Shown here: piece after piece, positions 1-12,264 of the stretch
Numbering within the stretch: the stretch's first letter is position 1
Layout of the letters: each line of letters starts with the position of its first letter
Assembly: GCF_048771995.1 (NCBI RefSeq)
Contig: NC_133064.1
Location: 31,661,001-31,725,000 of the forward strand
Direction of reading: 5' to 3'
DNA: 64,000 nucleotides
Source of the DNA: Taeniopygia guttata
Taxonomy: Eukaryota; Chordata; Aves; Passeriformes; Estrildidae
Program-made: the position numbers and the translations under genes
The notes under the pieces: generated by a model
What the model saw: only the letters and a program-made list of their open reading frames with translations
Told to the model about the DNA's origin: nothing
Databases searched by the model: none

Positions 1-278
1 GATTAAGGGTCCAAATGTGTCTCACTGTGGTTTGTTGGAGTTGGATGGTGGGAGGAGGAATGTTTTGAAAGGTTTTCATTTTGAGCTTTGTGTGTGCTTT
101 TCTTTCTTCTTTTTTCTTTTATAGTAGTATAGTAGTAGTAGCTTAATAAAGTTTTTTTTCCTTTTTGTTATTAGGCTTGGCCTGCTTTGCTCTGTTCTCG
201 ATCGCATTTCACAGCATTCAATTAAGAGGTTGCATTTTCATGGGGGCGCTGGCATTTTGTCAGTGTCAAACCATGACA
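1..278 (+). mobile_element. LTR-A copy 1, 3' end (cut by window edge)
   Basis: This stretch matches the last ~270 bases of the LTR at 23169-24568 almost base for base, including the T-rich tract, the AATAAA signal (145-150 here) and the terminal TGTCAAACCATGACA at 264-278. It is therefore the 3' end of an LTR whose start lies outside the window. The bases after it are LTR-D rather than a primer site, so it is a solo or recombined LTR. Seen: terminal inverted-repeat sequence and alignment to copy 2. A 68-residue ORF at 165-371 runs through it and has no retroviral resemblance. Confidence 0.8.
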
Positions 279-850
279 CCAGCCCATGCAGCCAAAGAAG
301 GAGTCTGGAATGCGTCCGATTGCATTTTCAAGGTTGTTTATTTTCTCTTATCTATAGCATTCTTTCTCTGACCTGCCAAGGTCCGTCCTGATAGGAAGCC
401 ATGGCAATCTGCTGCGAGCCTTGGGCAGCTTCCACATTATATACTGAAAACTATGTGTAGTATGTTTATGATTTCATTGCCAATACATATCATCTATGTT
501 AGACTGCGATTCTCTACCTTAAACCAATAGAAAAGTGTCACCATCACACCAAGACATGGAGGACAAGAAGAAGGAAAAAAAGGCTAGGACACACCCAAAT
601 TCCTCCATCTTGACCCCCTGAATTATATTCTAAAAAACCCCAAATTTCTACTTTTCCACCCTGTTTTAATTCAAATATCACACTACTAAAACCCTTGTGG
701 CTTGTAATTCTTCATACAAAGTTGGCAGTTTTTTCCACAGGCTAAAATTGAAGCCACAGATGCGTTTGACTTCTTTCCAAGGTCTCCAAGACCCCTGCCA
801 GGGTCTCGAGACAGCCAGGGCAACCAGAGGGATGTCCTGGACTCTGACAG
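279..850 (-). mobile_element. LTR-D copy 1 (5'-truncated on the plus strand, minus orientation)
   Basis: Closely similar to 25756-26380 and more distantly to 49492-50197. Reverse-oriented TTTATT near 337 (polyadenylation signal on the minus strand) indicates a minus-strand LTR. The right end GGACTCTGACA matches the GGACTCCGACA end of copy 2. The left ~60 bases present in copy 2 are absent. It joins LTR-A directly on one side and the gag zinc-knuckle remnant of P1 on the other, so no target duplication is visible; deletion or recombination is likely. Confidence 0.8.
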
Positions 851-1660
851 GGGCCCAATCTGCCATTTTTGCAAGAAGATTGGACACTTATAACAAAGCT
901 GCCCACAGAGAGAAAAGGATCTGAAAGTTTTCAAGGAGGGTCAAGAAATAGACAAATGGAGGGGTGAGGGGCACCATCTCCTGGGGGCAAAATATCAGCA
1001 GGAACCCTTGATAACATTAAAAGTCGGTCCCCAGTAGGATGATTTTGAGGTTTTAGTAGATACAGGGGCAGAGAGGTCATGCGTGTAAAATTCCAACTGT
1101 ATGCGAGAAAAGCCAAAATACAATTCAAGAAGGAAGGGCAAAAGAGGAAGGATTTAGAGTGCCAGTCATAAAATGTGGTATTTGAAGGAACCAACAAGAT
1201 AGGAATGGGAGACATTTTATTTGTACCAGGGGCAGAATGTAATCTGCTGGGAAGGGACTTACAAGTACAATTAGCCATAGGGGTGTCACTCTAGGACATG
1301 TGAAAGCACAACGCGCGCCACCTGCTATTTGCAAGGTAAAGAAGAAGGTTTATTTTCTGACTCCAACTTTTATACTTTTCCAAAGGTGACAGTGGATTGG
1401 AGAGTGATTGGGCCACCTCTCCAAAGACATTGGACAAACCACTAGTACGTCAAGTTTTTCCACCCCCATGAAGGAATGCAAAACAATATGTTGTTTATAG
1501 AAATTGTGTGGGAAAGTTTTCTAACAGAACGTAAACTCAGAAGGCTTTAGAAAATCTTAAGAATCAGGACGACATAGGGGCTCTTCCAGAGGGGGAGAAA
1601 ATGTAGTTAAACTCTTCAGGTTAAAAGAGGAAGATGAAAATCAAATTGAAGAAGTAGTTT
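851..1660 (+). pseudogene. P1 gag nucleocapsid end and protease remnant
   Basis: Near 859-900 a frame reads CHFCKKIGHL then a stop and a further Cys, matching a retroviral CX2CX4HX4C zinc knuckle. At about 1045-1080 a frame reads VDTGAERSC, the aspartic protease active-site motif, followed by a NLLGRDL-type segment near 1240-1262. The same order is seen intact in P2 (14020-14430). Frameshifts and stops separate the pieces, and a solo LTR (1284-1574) interrupts the protease tail. Capsid and matrix are gone upstream, replaced by LTR-D. Confidence 0.7.
1284..1574 (-). mobile_element. Solo LTR, 291 bp, with perfect 6-bp target duplication
   Basis: Starts TGTCACTC and ends GGACGACA. It is flanked on both sides by TAGGGG (1278-1283 and 1575-1580), a perfect 6-bp target duplication. 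On the minus strand it has a TATAAAAGT box followed by an AATAAA signal ~25 bases later, so it points left. A 6-bp duplication is usual for alpha- and betaretrovirus-like (ERVK) integrases. It sits inside the P1 protease and no internal region is present. Confidence 0.85.
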
Positions 1661-4600
1661 GGGCCAACCCGAAAATAGGGGCAAGTTAAACACAACCCCT
1701 ATAGTAATTAAAATAACCAACAAAGACTGCCCAATTTGGTTACAGCAATATTCACTCTCGAAGGGAGAAAAGGGTTGAAAACTGTAATTCAAGAATTAAT
1801 CAAAGATGAAACTTTACAACCGTGCATGTCCCTGCACAAAACCCCCATACTGCCAGTAAAAAAAATCAAACGGGACATACAGGCTCATCCAAGACTTGAG
1901 AGAACTAAACAAAAGAACTATAGATCGATATCCAGTGGTACCAAATCCCTAAACACTGTTAAGCAAAATTCCTCCATTACACTGATGGTTCAGTGTGATA
2001 GATCTCAAAAATGCTTTTTGGGCTTGTCTTCTCACAGAAGAAAGCAGAGATATATTTGCTTTCGAATGGGAAGATCCCGATACAGGGAGAAAGCAACAAT
2101 TCAGATGGACCAAATTGCCACAAGCATTTACTGTATCCCCTAATTTATTTGGACAAGCCTTAGAAGAAGTACTGCAATATTTACCCATAATACCCAAGGT
2201 AAAACTTATTCAATGTGTTGATGACTTACCTCTCTCAGGGGAGGATGAGGAAAAAGTCCGAGAATACAACATATCATAACTTTTTGGGGAACCAGAGACT
2301 TCAGGTATCAAAAGAAAAGCTCCAATTTGTAAAGAATGAAGTAAAATACTTACGGCATATAATAAGCCAAGGGGGCTGGTGATTAAATCCTGAAAGGCTC
2401 ACAGGAATAACCTCACTCCCCCAACCAAAAACTAAAAAGAAAATTAGAAAACTCTTGGGTTTCTTAGGTTATTGTAGAATATGGATAGAAGGGTACACCC
2501 AAGCTGTTAAATTTGTGTATGAAAAATATGTAAAAGAAGAAATTACATGGGAAAAAGAAGATGAGCAGAGATTTCAAAGTTTAAAACAAAAAATTGATTA
2601 GAGCCCCTGCTCTAAGTCTTCCTGCTCTAGATAAACTTTTTAACCTATTTGTAGATGTGGAAAATGGAGTCCTAGTCCAAGAATGGGAGGGGTCCAAGAA
2701 ACCAGTGGCCTATCTGTCAAAATTGTTAGACCCTGTTAGTAGAGGGTGGCCAACCTGTATCCAGGCGGTAGCCTCCACCACCTGATTAATAGAAGAAAGT
2801 AGAAAATTAACTTTTGGGGGGAAATTAAAATGCACACTCCACATGCAATTAGAAATATTCTGAACCAGAAAGCTGAGAAGTGGCTCACTGATTCTCAAGG
2901 GCTAAAATATAAAGCAATTTTGATGGATAAAAGATGACCTAGAACTAATTACAGATAAGCACCTAAATACTGCCCAATTTTTGTATGGAGAACCAGTAGA
3001 ACTAGTTCATGATTGCTTAGAAGTTATAAACTACCAGACCAAAGTGAGAGAGGATTTGACAGACCAACCCCTGCAGGGGGGGAAACAATTATACATCGAT
3101 GGATCCTCGAGGGTGATTCAGGGGCAGCGAATGTCAGGATATGCTATAGTACATGAAAGGTTAGTAATCATAGAAAAGAGAAGGTTACCCCCAGTTGGTC
3201 AGCTCAAGCATATGAATTGTATGCTTTGAAATGAGCCCTCAAGACATTAACATGAGAAAGGGGGACTGTGTATACTGACTCTAAGTATGACTCTAAGTAT
3301 GCCTTTGAAGTAGTGCATATGTTTGGAAAAATCTGTGAGGGAAGAGGATGGTTAAATTCAAAATGGAAATGATTATTTCATTAAAGACTTATCTCAGAAG
3401 TTTTAGAGGCCTTACAGCTGCCAGAGGAAATTGCTGCAGTGCATATTCAGGGGCATCAGAAAGGGATCACATTAGAAATAAGAGGGAATAACTTAGCAGG
3501 CTTAGAAGCTAAAAATGCAGCGGAGTTCGAGGAGACAAAGTGCTGATGACACTGACTCCTACTGGAGAAATTCAGTATATACCAGTATTCAGTAAAACCG
3601 AAGAAGAGGATCTCCTTAGAATAGGAGTGTCCTAGTTTAGGGCAAATTTGGGAGAAAACCTCCAGAAGGAGCCCCCAGAAAGCAAACCCCCATGGCCCCT
3701 CCCCCCACCTAGTTTGGGAAGAATTTTCTTGGAGAGAAGTGGAAAAAAACCTGTTTATTTAACAGGCAAAGCACTCCCCAGCACAATAAATGAACAACAG
3801 CAGATGACAAAACTCTTTCACCGCTCTGAAGAGATGACAAATTCGGAAAGTCTCTCCTGGGAGTGGTCGCTCTGTTATTGGTCCCTCTGGCACTGGGAAT
3901 GGCTGCTGTGAGCCACAAAGTGCAAACTCTCGGTGTTTTCCCAGGTCCCAGTCCGGAGCAGGTTCGAATGGATCCAAGAAAAGGGAAAGAAAAACACTCC
4001 AGAGAAAATTCGGACTGCCTAGCTAAACTAACAAGCAAAAAGCAAAAGCAAGCAGAAGCACGAGCAAGAGCAAAGAGCAAGAGCAAAGGCAAAACCAAAA
4101 AGCAAAAGCAGCACTATGTACTGCCATCTGTGTCCAGCAGACCGTGGGGGAGTGAACAGGCTGATAACAAAACAAAATTTCAATTTTCAGAGCCAGTCTT
4201 GAAGGCACAGAACATAATATCCAGCATAAACAGAACAGACGAGTGGGGATACAAGCATCATAACGTCACCCTAGGACAAGGAGCAAAAAAGAACAATGAA
4301 GGGTAGTGGGTGTTATCTAATGGGAATCAGTTATTAAATAAACCATTGGTCAAGAAAATATTAGAAAGCATGCGTGGTAAAACTCACTAGGGTACCCAAG
4401 CACTGAGTGATCAGTTCCTGAGAAATTGAGGTTGCATAGGAATTTATGGAATAGCCAAACAAATAACTGAAAAATGTGCAATATGCCAAAAAGTAAACAT
4501 AAAAGTCATGAGGAAAGTCTGCCAAGGAGGGTGAGAACTAGCCTTGTGACATTTTCATAGCATCCAAGTAGATTTCATTGAACTCCTCCGAGTGCCACGG

Positions 4601-5415
4601 TGGAAATTTTTATTGGAAATAGGGGATCATTTGATCCATTGGATAGAGATGGTACCAGTGGTTAAAGCTACTGCCACTGTGGTATGCAAAACTCTTCTAG
4701 AACTAATCATTCTCTGGTATGGAATAGTAAATCGCATGAACTCAGATCTAGGAACACATTTCACCTCAAAAATACTACAGCAAGTAGTCCAAGCTTTAGG
4801 TGTAAAATGGGAATTACACACTCCATAGCATCCACAGAGTTTGGGGTTGGTTGAAAGGATTAATCAAATTCTCAAGAGAACTCTGACTAAGCTTATGATT
4901 GAAATCTAAATGTCGTGGATCAAGTGCCTACCCCTAGCCTTGCTAAGAATTAGAACACAGCGAACACAGCCTAATCAGACTTAAAAGTTTCACCCTATGA
5001 AATGATGTTTGGTTTACCTTTTTTGATTTCGCCCCATAATATGACAACTTATGAAGAAGAGGAGGACAGTGTCAAGACATATGTCCTATCTATAGTGCAA
5101 ACTCTAGAGGAACTACAGAAAAAGGGAAGAATCCCTCTGATTGCTACCCTAGATTTCAAAATTCATAATGTTAATCCTGGGGACTAGGTAATGGTTAAAT
5201 CATGGAAAGACCTACCTTTAACCCCTGACTGGGAAGGTCCTTTTTAGGTGCTGCTAACCACTGAATCGGCTGTACGAGCGGCAGAACGAGGATGGACTCA
5301 CGCTAGTAGGATAAAAGGACCAGAAGAAGAACCCTGTGACTGGAGCATTGTCACTTCCACAGAAGGGCTGAAAATGACTTTAAAATGGAATGTGCAAACT
5401 CAATGTGGCAAGTAA
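1661..5415 (+). pseudogene. P1 pol remnant (RT, RNase H, integrase)
   Basis: Several frames together match P2 pol along its length. RT: around 1990-2230 a segment reads AFWACLLTEESRD, then an active-site motif CVDD (2214-2225) in place of YVDD. RNase H: LYIDGSSRV near 3090-3110 and a TDSKYAF-like segment near 3280-3310. Integrase: QVDFIELL near 4565-4590, the SDLGTHFTS segment near 4745-4770 and the C-terminal GWTHASRIKGP segment near 5290-5320. It ends at TAA 5413-5415. At least ten stops or frameshifts are visible. LTR-F (3628-4278) is inserted between RNase H and the integrase zinc domain. Confidence 0.85.
3628..4278 (-). mobile_element. LTR-F copy 1, solo, 5-bp target duplication
   Basis: Starts TGTCCTAG and ends CTAGGACA, 651 bp. 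Flanked by AGGAG at 3623-3627 and 4279-4283, a perfect 5-bp target duplication, typical of ERVL-like integrases. TGTTTATTTAACA near 3755 gives the polyadenylation signal on the minus strand. A purine-rich AGCAAAAGC-type simple repeat (about 4030-4115) creates a long lysine/glutamine-rich ORF that is not a gene. Other copies are at 28313, 36485 and 37341. Confidence 0.88.
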
Positions 5416-5841
5416 ACCATGAGCAACTGCACATCAATGCAGACTGGGAGGGAGTTCCCCTTGGGCTTTATTGATTCTTTTGTATTCCCAAAGGCCAGCA
5501 ACTTTCTAAACTCCAGGGTGGTGTTTTGCTACCTCCCCAGTCAGGAGGATCAGGTATATACAGATAAACAAACACCGGGTCCATAAATAATCCTAGAGTT
5601 TTTGCTTTTGCCTATGACATGCAAAAAGAACAATTATTAGCTCTCACTGCTGAGACATCTCTCAGATTTATTCCTGGTCACATAGCCTGCTTAAAGCACC
5701 CTGGAACAAGACACTCAAGTTGGGTACAATGTCAGTGTGAAAATTGTGGCCAGCTCTGGCATAGCTCCCCTAGACGGCAAGCGTGTTGCAAAATTTGTCA
5801 AGATAAAGGGAAAAGTTCTGACACTAATCGAGGGCAAGTAT
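5416..5841 (+). pseudogene. P1 accessory cysteine-rich ORF, decayed copy
   Basis: Lies directly after the P1 pol stop, the same place as the accessory ORFs of P2 (17664) and P7 (47122). An 80-residue open stretch starting at 5619 contains CQCENCGQLW and then a CKIC pair 14-17 residues later, which aligns with the CX2C-X2C-X2-LW ... CX2C core of the other two copies. The first cysteines are lost and the spacing before the last pair is four residues shorter. The frame runs 20 bases into a solo LTR-B at 5842, which truncates it. Function unknown; see P2. Confidence 0.55.
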
Positions 5842-6291
5842 TGATAGTAAAAGTGTTTTAAAATCATGGGGATTTAGGGTTAACAGGAAAAATAAGCTTA
5901 GTAGGCCCTGGAAAAATAAACACCCTAAGCACATGAAGAACTTGTACTTGCTAGAACTGCACCTGTGTAGCTAGTACATGATAAATGATATAATTGTTAG
6001 ATGTGATGATTGTTTAGCAATTAAATATAATTACTGTTTAATCATAAGAATAATCATGAGAAACTGGTCAGGGACCTAAGAAAGATTACAAGAAACTCAT
6101 GTCAATGTATACAATAGAACAATATAAGTTTAATAATATGTAGGTTATATAACGATAGAATATAAAATACGTTCAACTCGAAAGTCATGTCGGAGTCAGA
6201 TTTGGGTTTGTACCCCGACTCCCAGAGCTCTTAATAAAAGCACCTGCATATAATCATATCCTGTGATTATGTGTGTTCCTGAATGCTAACA
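5842..6291 (+). mobile_element. LTR-B solo copy, plus orientation
   Basis: Starts TGATAGTAAA and ends GAATGCTAACA, 450 bp, the same family as the LTRs of P4 and P8 (which lie in the opposite orientation). AATAAA at 6233-6238 and a TATATAACG/TATAAAATA region near 6147-6170 give the orientation. Flanks GTAT (5838-5841) and GTAC (6292-6295) fit a 4-bp target duplication with one mismatch. It interrupts the P1 accessory/env region. Confidence 0.88.
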
Positions 6292-6655
6292 GTACCAATT
6301 CTAATGCTTTGTTGTGGAGTTAAATGGATGCTCCCCAATACACACAAACTATTAGAAGCCAAGTGGGAGACTATAGTAAATAAAAAACGGGGACCATACT
6401 TTGAATGCAGACAACAATTTCATATGATGGGAAGGTAATAAGACCCTATTCCAAAAGTGAAATTAATAAGGGCTAGCTATTTAAAGAACTACAGATAACC
6501 ACAATTTAAGAAAAGCAGGGAACATAGGTAATTTTGTGATAAGGAGATAAGGAAGCAAGACCAGATTAACCACTGTACTTGCCACCAAGAAGATCATATT
6601 TACATGCTGTGGGCAGCAATCCCATCAGGCATAGAAGGTGGGGGTACATGTTATA

Positions 6656-9365
6656 CTGGGCTCCTATTGTCCTATTGGAGGACAACTTTTTGTTGCAGCT
6701 GGTGGGTGAGCCCATCAGGGGAGGGATTATGTTAGACCTGATGTTTTCAAATATAGATGGGCTGGTGGGAGATGTAGTGGTTGGAGGCTGCCTGGGGCAG
6801 AGTGATCATGAAATTATAGAGTTCTCGCTATTTGGTGAAATTAAGAGGAACACCAATAAGACTCTTACGCTGGACTTCTGGAGGGAAGACTTTGGCCTAC
6901 TTAGGAGACTTATTCAGAGAGTGCCTTGGGAAGCTGCCCTTAAAAACAAAGGACTTCAGGAAAGGTGGGCGAGCATCAAAACAGAGATCTTGAAGGCACA
7001 GGAACAGACTGTCCCTGTGTGCCGAAATATGAGTCAAAAAGTTAAACTGTCGCTGTTGAGGCAGTCGCAACACAAAGCAGAGACCACAAGCAGTCTCAGA
7101 TGGCAACACTTTATTATCGAAGATGGTTGACCTTTTATACACTTTCTAATTGTTTATACTTCTTCTACCCTAACTATTGGCCACAATAAGTCAACATAAT
7201 ACCATTGGTGAAAAGTAAATTACTTCAGCTAACTTTCTAAAAATACTTTGTCCCGCTGCAAAGTTCCCTCCTTATCTTTCTTCAATTCCTCTCTTCTCTT
7301 GGTCTCCTTGGTAACAGCCTTGGAGAAAGCTCCTTATCAGCTTCTTTTTGCTTCTCAGCTTCTTCTCTCTCCTTTAGCTAACAGGCCCGCTGTTAGCCCC
7401 TTCCACAGTAAATGCCCAGCTTGGATGGGCAGGGAGGTTTTGAAGGAACTGAAGAATAAAAGGAGGATCTTTGGAAGGAGGGTCAGGTCTCTCAGGAAAT
7501 ATTTAAGGGGGTTGCTAGAGCATGTAGGAAAAAAAATTAGGGAGGCCAAAGCTCAGTTTGAACTTAAAATGGTGACTTCTGTCAAGAATAATAAAAAATG
7601 CTTTTGCAAATGTATTAATGGTAAAAGGAAGGGTAAGACTAACATTTGCTCTTTACTGGATGAGGGAGGGAACTTAGTAACTACAGATGAGGAGAAGGCA
7701 GAAGTGCTTAATGCCTTCTTTGCCTCAGTCTTTAGTGGGAAGATAGATTGTCCTCAGGACAACTGTCCTCCTGGGTTGGTTGATGGTGCCAGGGAACAGA
7801 ATGGTCCCCCCATTATCTAAGAGGAGGCAGCCAGAGAACTGCTGAGATGCTTGGATATTCATAAATCTATGGGGCCAGATGGGATCCATCCCAGGGTGAT
7901 GAGAGAGCTGGCAGATGAGCTTGCGAAGCCACTCTCCATCATTTACCAACAGTCTTGGCTCACTGGTGAGGTTCCAGATGACTGGAAGCTGGCCAATGTG
8001 ACACCCATTCACAAAAAGTGTGGGAAGGAGGATCCTAGTAATTATAGACCGGTCAGCCTGACCTCAGTACCTGGCAAGATAATGGAGCAATTTATACTGA
8101 GTGTCATCATGCAGCATATACAGGATGGCCAGGGTATCAGACCTAGTCAGTATGGGTTTGGGAGGGGTAGGTCGTGTTTGACCAACCTGGTCTCCTTTTA
8201 TGACCAGGTGACCTGCTTGGTGGATGCAGGAAAGGCTGTGGGTGTTATCTATTTGGACTTCAGCAAGGCCTTTGACACTGTGTCCCACAGCACACACCTG
8301 GAAAAGTTGGCAGCCTACGGCTTGGACAGGAGCACACTTTGCTGGGTTCAGAACTGGCTGGATGGCCAGGCCCAGAGAGTGGTGGTGAATGGTGCTGCAT
8401 CCAGCTGGCGGCCAGTCACCAGTGGTGTCCCTCAGGGGTCTGTGCTGGGGCCAGTTCTGTTCAATATTTTTATTGATGACATGGATGAGGGTATTGAGTC
8501 ATTCATTAGTAAATTTGCAGACGACACTAAGCTGGGAGTGTGTGTCAGTCTGTTGGAAGGTAGGATGGCTCTGCAGAGAGACCTGGAACAGTTGGATAGA
8601 TGGGAAGAGTCTAACAAGATGAAGTTTAATAAGTCCAAGTGTCGAGTCCTGCATTTTGGCCAAAATAATCCCCTGCAGCATTATAGGCTGGGGACGGTGT
8701 GGCTGGACAGTGCCCAGGCAGAAAGGGACCTTGGAGCACTGGTTGACAGCCGGCTGAACATGAGCCTGCAGTGTGCCCTGGTGGCCAAGAAGGCCATTGG
8801 CATCCTAGTCTGTATCAGGAATAGTGTGGCCAGCAGGAACAGGGAGGTCATTCTCCCTCTGTACGCAGCACTGGTGAGGCCGCACCTTGAGTACTGTGTC
8901 CAGTTTTAGGCCCCTCAGTTTAGGAAGGATGTTGAGATGCTTGAGCACATCCAGAGGAGGACAACAAGGTTGGTGAGGGGCTTGGAACACAAGCCCTATG
9001 AGGAACGGCTGAGGGAGCTGGGGTTGTTTAGCCTGGAGAAAAGGAGACTCAGAAGTGACCTTATCACTCTCTACAACTTCCTGAAAGGTGGTTGCAGTCA
9101 TGTGGGGGTTGGTCTCTTTCACCAGGCAGCAACAGACAGAAAAAGAGGTCACAGTCTCAAGCTGCGTCAAGGGAAATATAGGTTAGATATTAGGAAAAAT
9201 GTTTTCACACAAAGGGTGATAAAGTACTGGAATGGTCTGCCTGGGGAGGTGGTGCAGTCACCATCCCGGGATGTGTTTAAAAAAAGACTGGATGTGGCAC
9301 TCAGAGTAATCATAGAATCACAAGGTTGGAAGAGACCTTCAAGATCATCGAGTCAAACCTGTTCC
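6656..9365 (+). mobile_element. CR1 (chicken repeat 1) LINE, 5'-truncated
   Basis: Encodes the end of an endonuclease domain (~6660-7047, with a GQSDHEIIEF motif) and a CR1 reverse transcriptase (7408-9300). RT motifs: [10 protein letters not shown] near 8256, [10 protein letters not shown] near 8425 and FADD at 8514-8525. The reading frame is open for 352 codons (7851-8909) and is ended by a TAG at 8907 where CR1 normally has Trp; the frame then continues to ~9300. The tail CACAAGGTTGGAAGAGACC is the usual CR1 3' end of birds. It is inserted in P1 env and itself carries a solo LTR at 7048-7407. Dead copy: truncated, interrupted, with a nonsense codon. Confidence 0.92.
7048..7407 (-). mobile_element. 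Solo LTR inside the CR1
   Basis: Interrupts the CR1 frame between the endonuclease end (VPVCRNMSQK) and the RT-linker (CPAWMGREVL). Starts TGTCGCTG and ends TTCCACA. On the minus strand it has GTATAAAAGG (from ~7133) and AATAAAGTG (~7101), so it points left. Flanks TTAAAC and GTAAAT are only weakly alike, so the target duplication is decayed or the ends are a few bases off. Confidence 0.65.
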
Positions 9366-9751
9366 CTGACACCTCAATTAAACTATGGCACCAAGTTAGT
9401 TTTCTCCCCCTTGGAGATCTAGAAAATACACGTTACAAATGCTATCAATCTCTTTATGTAGGTTCTCTTTTTAGTACTCACACCATTGTCAACCTGCACT
9501 GTTATGACTCATCCAAATTAGACATCTGCACACATGCCAAGCAATGATTCTTGGTTGCAGAAAACCTAGGACAGAGTGTTACAAGGCAAGGGAGTGAATG
9601 CCCAAAAGGGGAGAAATGGGTTTTTTTGAAAGAGCTCTCAGGGGTGGAATTCAAGGAGACTTAGTGAAAGAAAAATTAGTATCCCCAAACCCCTTGCAGC
9701 CAATGCAAAATATTCTGAAAACACATGTAGGAGACACCTTATTTGGTAGAG

Positions 9752-10060
9752 TGTGGGACTCAGATTCAGTCAAAGAAAGAAACTGAGAGTTTCTAGCCAG
9801 GCAGATGCCTGGGAAAGAGCTGGAGAGAATGTAAATAATTCTTTATCTCTTGTTTTTCACGTTGTTTATAGTTAAGTTCTATCACTGTGCATCAAGCACT
9901 CTGCACCAATGCTCTGAGTTGTTTTCACTTCAGAACCAATGGATTTGGCCTTTGCGAAGCTCTGTATAAAAGAGCAGTGTATTTTGAATAAATCGGAGTT
10001 TTACTCTCAGCAGCCTTCTGGTCAGAGTCTTCTCATTCCCGTCCTGCCTCGACAGCGACA
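9752..10060 (+). mobile_element. LTR-I copy 1, solo, perfect 6-bp target duplication
   Basis: 309 bp, from TGTGGGACTC to GACAGCGACA, flanked by GTAGAG at 9746-9751 and 10061-10066. TATAAAAGAG near 9965 and AATAAATCGG near 9988 set the orientation. A second copy lies reversed at 62693-63002 with its own target duplication. It interrupts P1 env. Confidence 0.9.
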
Positions 10061-11550
10061 GTAGAGTGTTTACAAAAAGGCCAGAGCTAACTCCATGTGG
10101 AAATTTCTATGAAAAGCTCAAACAACAAATAGAAACTGACATAGAAATCCCAAGGTTAGAGAAGAATTTATTTGTAGATCTAGGAGAAAGGATCAGCAAA
10201 GAACTGAATTTTACTAACTGCTGGGTATGGGGGGGGGGGGGCGGCTTTAATGTCTGAAGAGTGGCCATGGAAAGGTAGTTGCCTGAGTCCACTAGAACTC
10301 CTTAAATTGAATAGGACCAAAATGAAAGAAAGAAACCAACCACAGTGGTGGATATTAAGTTCAGAATCAGTAGGAGAGGAGTGCCTCTGGTGTTTGAGAA
10401 AAAAATTCTTAGATAATGTAGGACAAACTTCCTGTAAAAGGTATGATATTTATATTGGAACTTTCATGTGGTGGGTCCCTGAAAAACCCACGCAATATTG
10501 GACCCAGGATAGGAAAAATAATTATAAATATGAAAAGGAGATTAAACTTTTCCGGTGCAATGATCCTGGGAAGAATCCCGATTATGGGATCCCTGAAATA
10601 TCTACATTTTGGGAAACATGAATAACCAAAGAAAGGAATACTGGAAAGCATTGGATGGCTTATTCTGGATATGTGGGAAAAAGACTTGTCCAAAATTTCC
10701 TTCCCTATGGAAAAGAAGTTGCACTCTAGGGATTATACAACCAGGATTTTTTCTATTACCAAACCAAGATTTAGATGAATTGGGAATACTGGTATATGGC
10801 ACCTTAAAAAGAAATAAGAGAGAACTAATTGGAGAAATTTGGGATACCAAAAGTGAGGCAATGAAGAGTGGCCACCTGAACGAATAATACAGACATATGG
10901 TCCACCTACCTGGGCACAAGATGGGAGTAGGGCATATCAAACCCCAATATATATGTTAAATTGCAAGACTCCAAGCAGTTGTAGAAATCATATCTAATGA
11001 AATGGCCAGGGGCCATGGAATTAATAGCCAACCAGCAAAGGCAAACCAGAGCTGCAGCGTATCAAAATTGGTTAGCACTAGACTATTTATTAGTGGAAGA
11101 AGGAGGGGTTTGCAGAAAGTTTAACACATCTGATTGCTGTCTACAAATTGATGATAATGGGGATGCAGTTTTGGATACAGCCAGAAACATCTGGAAAATA
11201 GCCCATGTGCCAGTCCAAAAATGGGAATATATAATGAATAAAGTATGTTTTTTTAATATCCTGGTGGAAGAGGGTAGGATTTGTAGTGCTATGTGGTATA
11301 ACAGGTATAATTTTTCTTTCATGTTTGATCCCATGCCTTATCTGACACATGTGGTCCAAAATATGCAAATAATTACAGTGCCCAAAGTTGGGAACCACAG
11401 GATGACAGCAGAAAATTATGGTATTGAGAAAAATAAACTATTATAAAAACAAGGCACTTAAGATCTATGAAAGGTATCAGTATACCAAGAGTGCAGAAGT
11501 TCGAGTTGCAGCTCAAGCCAAATACAGTAAGAAAAACAAAGAGGAGGGAT

Positions 11551-11668
11551 TGTTAAAATGACCAGATAATATTGGCTTTCGCATTTATGTATTAGCTTTT
11601 GCATGTTGTTATTGATTATAAGTATTTAGATATGGTACAAATTATAACTCTTTTTAGCTGCTTGTTAA
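11551..11668 (+). mobile_element. P1 3' LTR, first part (cut by P2)
   Basis: Begins TGTTAAAATG right after a GAGGAGGGA polypurine tract, as expected for a 3' LTR start after P1 env. It is broken after GTTAA (11664-11668), the target site of P2, and continues at 20943. Confidence 0.7.
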
Positions 11669-12261
11669 TGTTAGGAAAATAAGGCCTTTTTGTTCATAAT
11701 ATAGAGTTTTCACATCTATAAAATAGAATTTTCACTTAGAGTTTTCACTTGTCTGAACATGTTCTCATTTTTCCAGGCATTCCAGAATATCTCTCAAGGA
11801 CAATTTCGTTACAAACTGTTTTAGGGAGTTGAAACTAATTTAGGGAGTTGAGGTTGCTAGGCACCAAAGCACTTAAGCGAATATCTTCAAGGACAGTTCC
11901 GTTACAGACTTAGCAAAACATGTAATCTTGTGGAATGCGAGTAAACGTGCCTAGAAATAACATTTCTTGTTTTGAGAAAATTCCCAGATCCCAGGGACAA
12001 CCTTGAGGAAGACTACTGGCCTTCATCCCACGACCACCAGGAGGCAGAAAACGACCACCTAGCAACAGAGTGCACCTGCGCAGAAGAGACACCAGAACGT
12101 CACACATCCGGAAGAGAAGACCCAATAAGTTGGGGGGGAACGGGGCACGAAAATGCGGTAGTTGGAATAACTGCTGCCCAGCGCGCTGATTTGCTTTCGT
12201 TTCCTACCATTAATAAATCTTTTTAATTGGATTAGAAAGCCTATTGTGCTCGTTCATAACA
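11669..12261 (+). mobile_element. P2 5' LTR
   Basis: TGTTAGG ... CATAACA, 593 bp. AATAAA at 12212-12217 lies ~45 bases before the LTR end. No clear TATA box upstream. The family differs from the P1 LTR into which it is inserted. Confidence 0.93.
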
Positions 12262-12264
12262 ATT

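Larger units (their letters stand above)
6292..11550 (+). pseudogene. P1 env remnant (SU and TM), split by CR1 and a solo LTR
   Basis: SU sequence similar to P7 env runs from 6292 to ~6655, where a GGTCYTG-type segment is cut by the CR1 LINE. It resumes after 9366 with a LNYGTKL segment and continues around LTR-I through ELNFTNCW near 10200 and FWICGKK near 10660. TM follows: NWLALDYLLVEEGG (11070-11110), then VCRKFNTSDCC, a CX7CC disulfide motif in the immunosuppressive-domain position. The remnant ends in a purine tract just before the LTR at 11551. A run of 13 G (10229-10241) and many stops break it. Confidence 0.75.

Noticed and set aside
3863..4306. 147-residue Lys/Gln/Ala-rich ORF
   Set aside because: Produced by the AGCAAAAGC simple repeat inside LTR-F copy 1 and crosses the LTR end.
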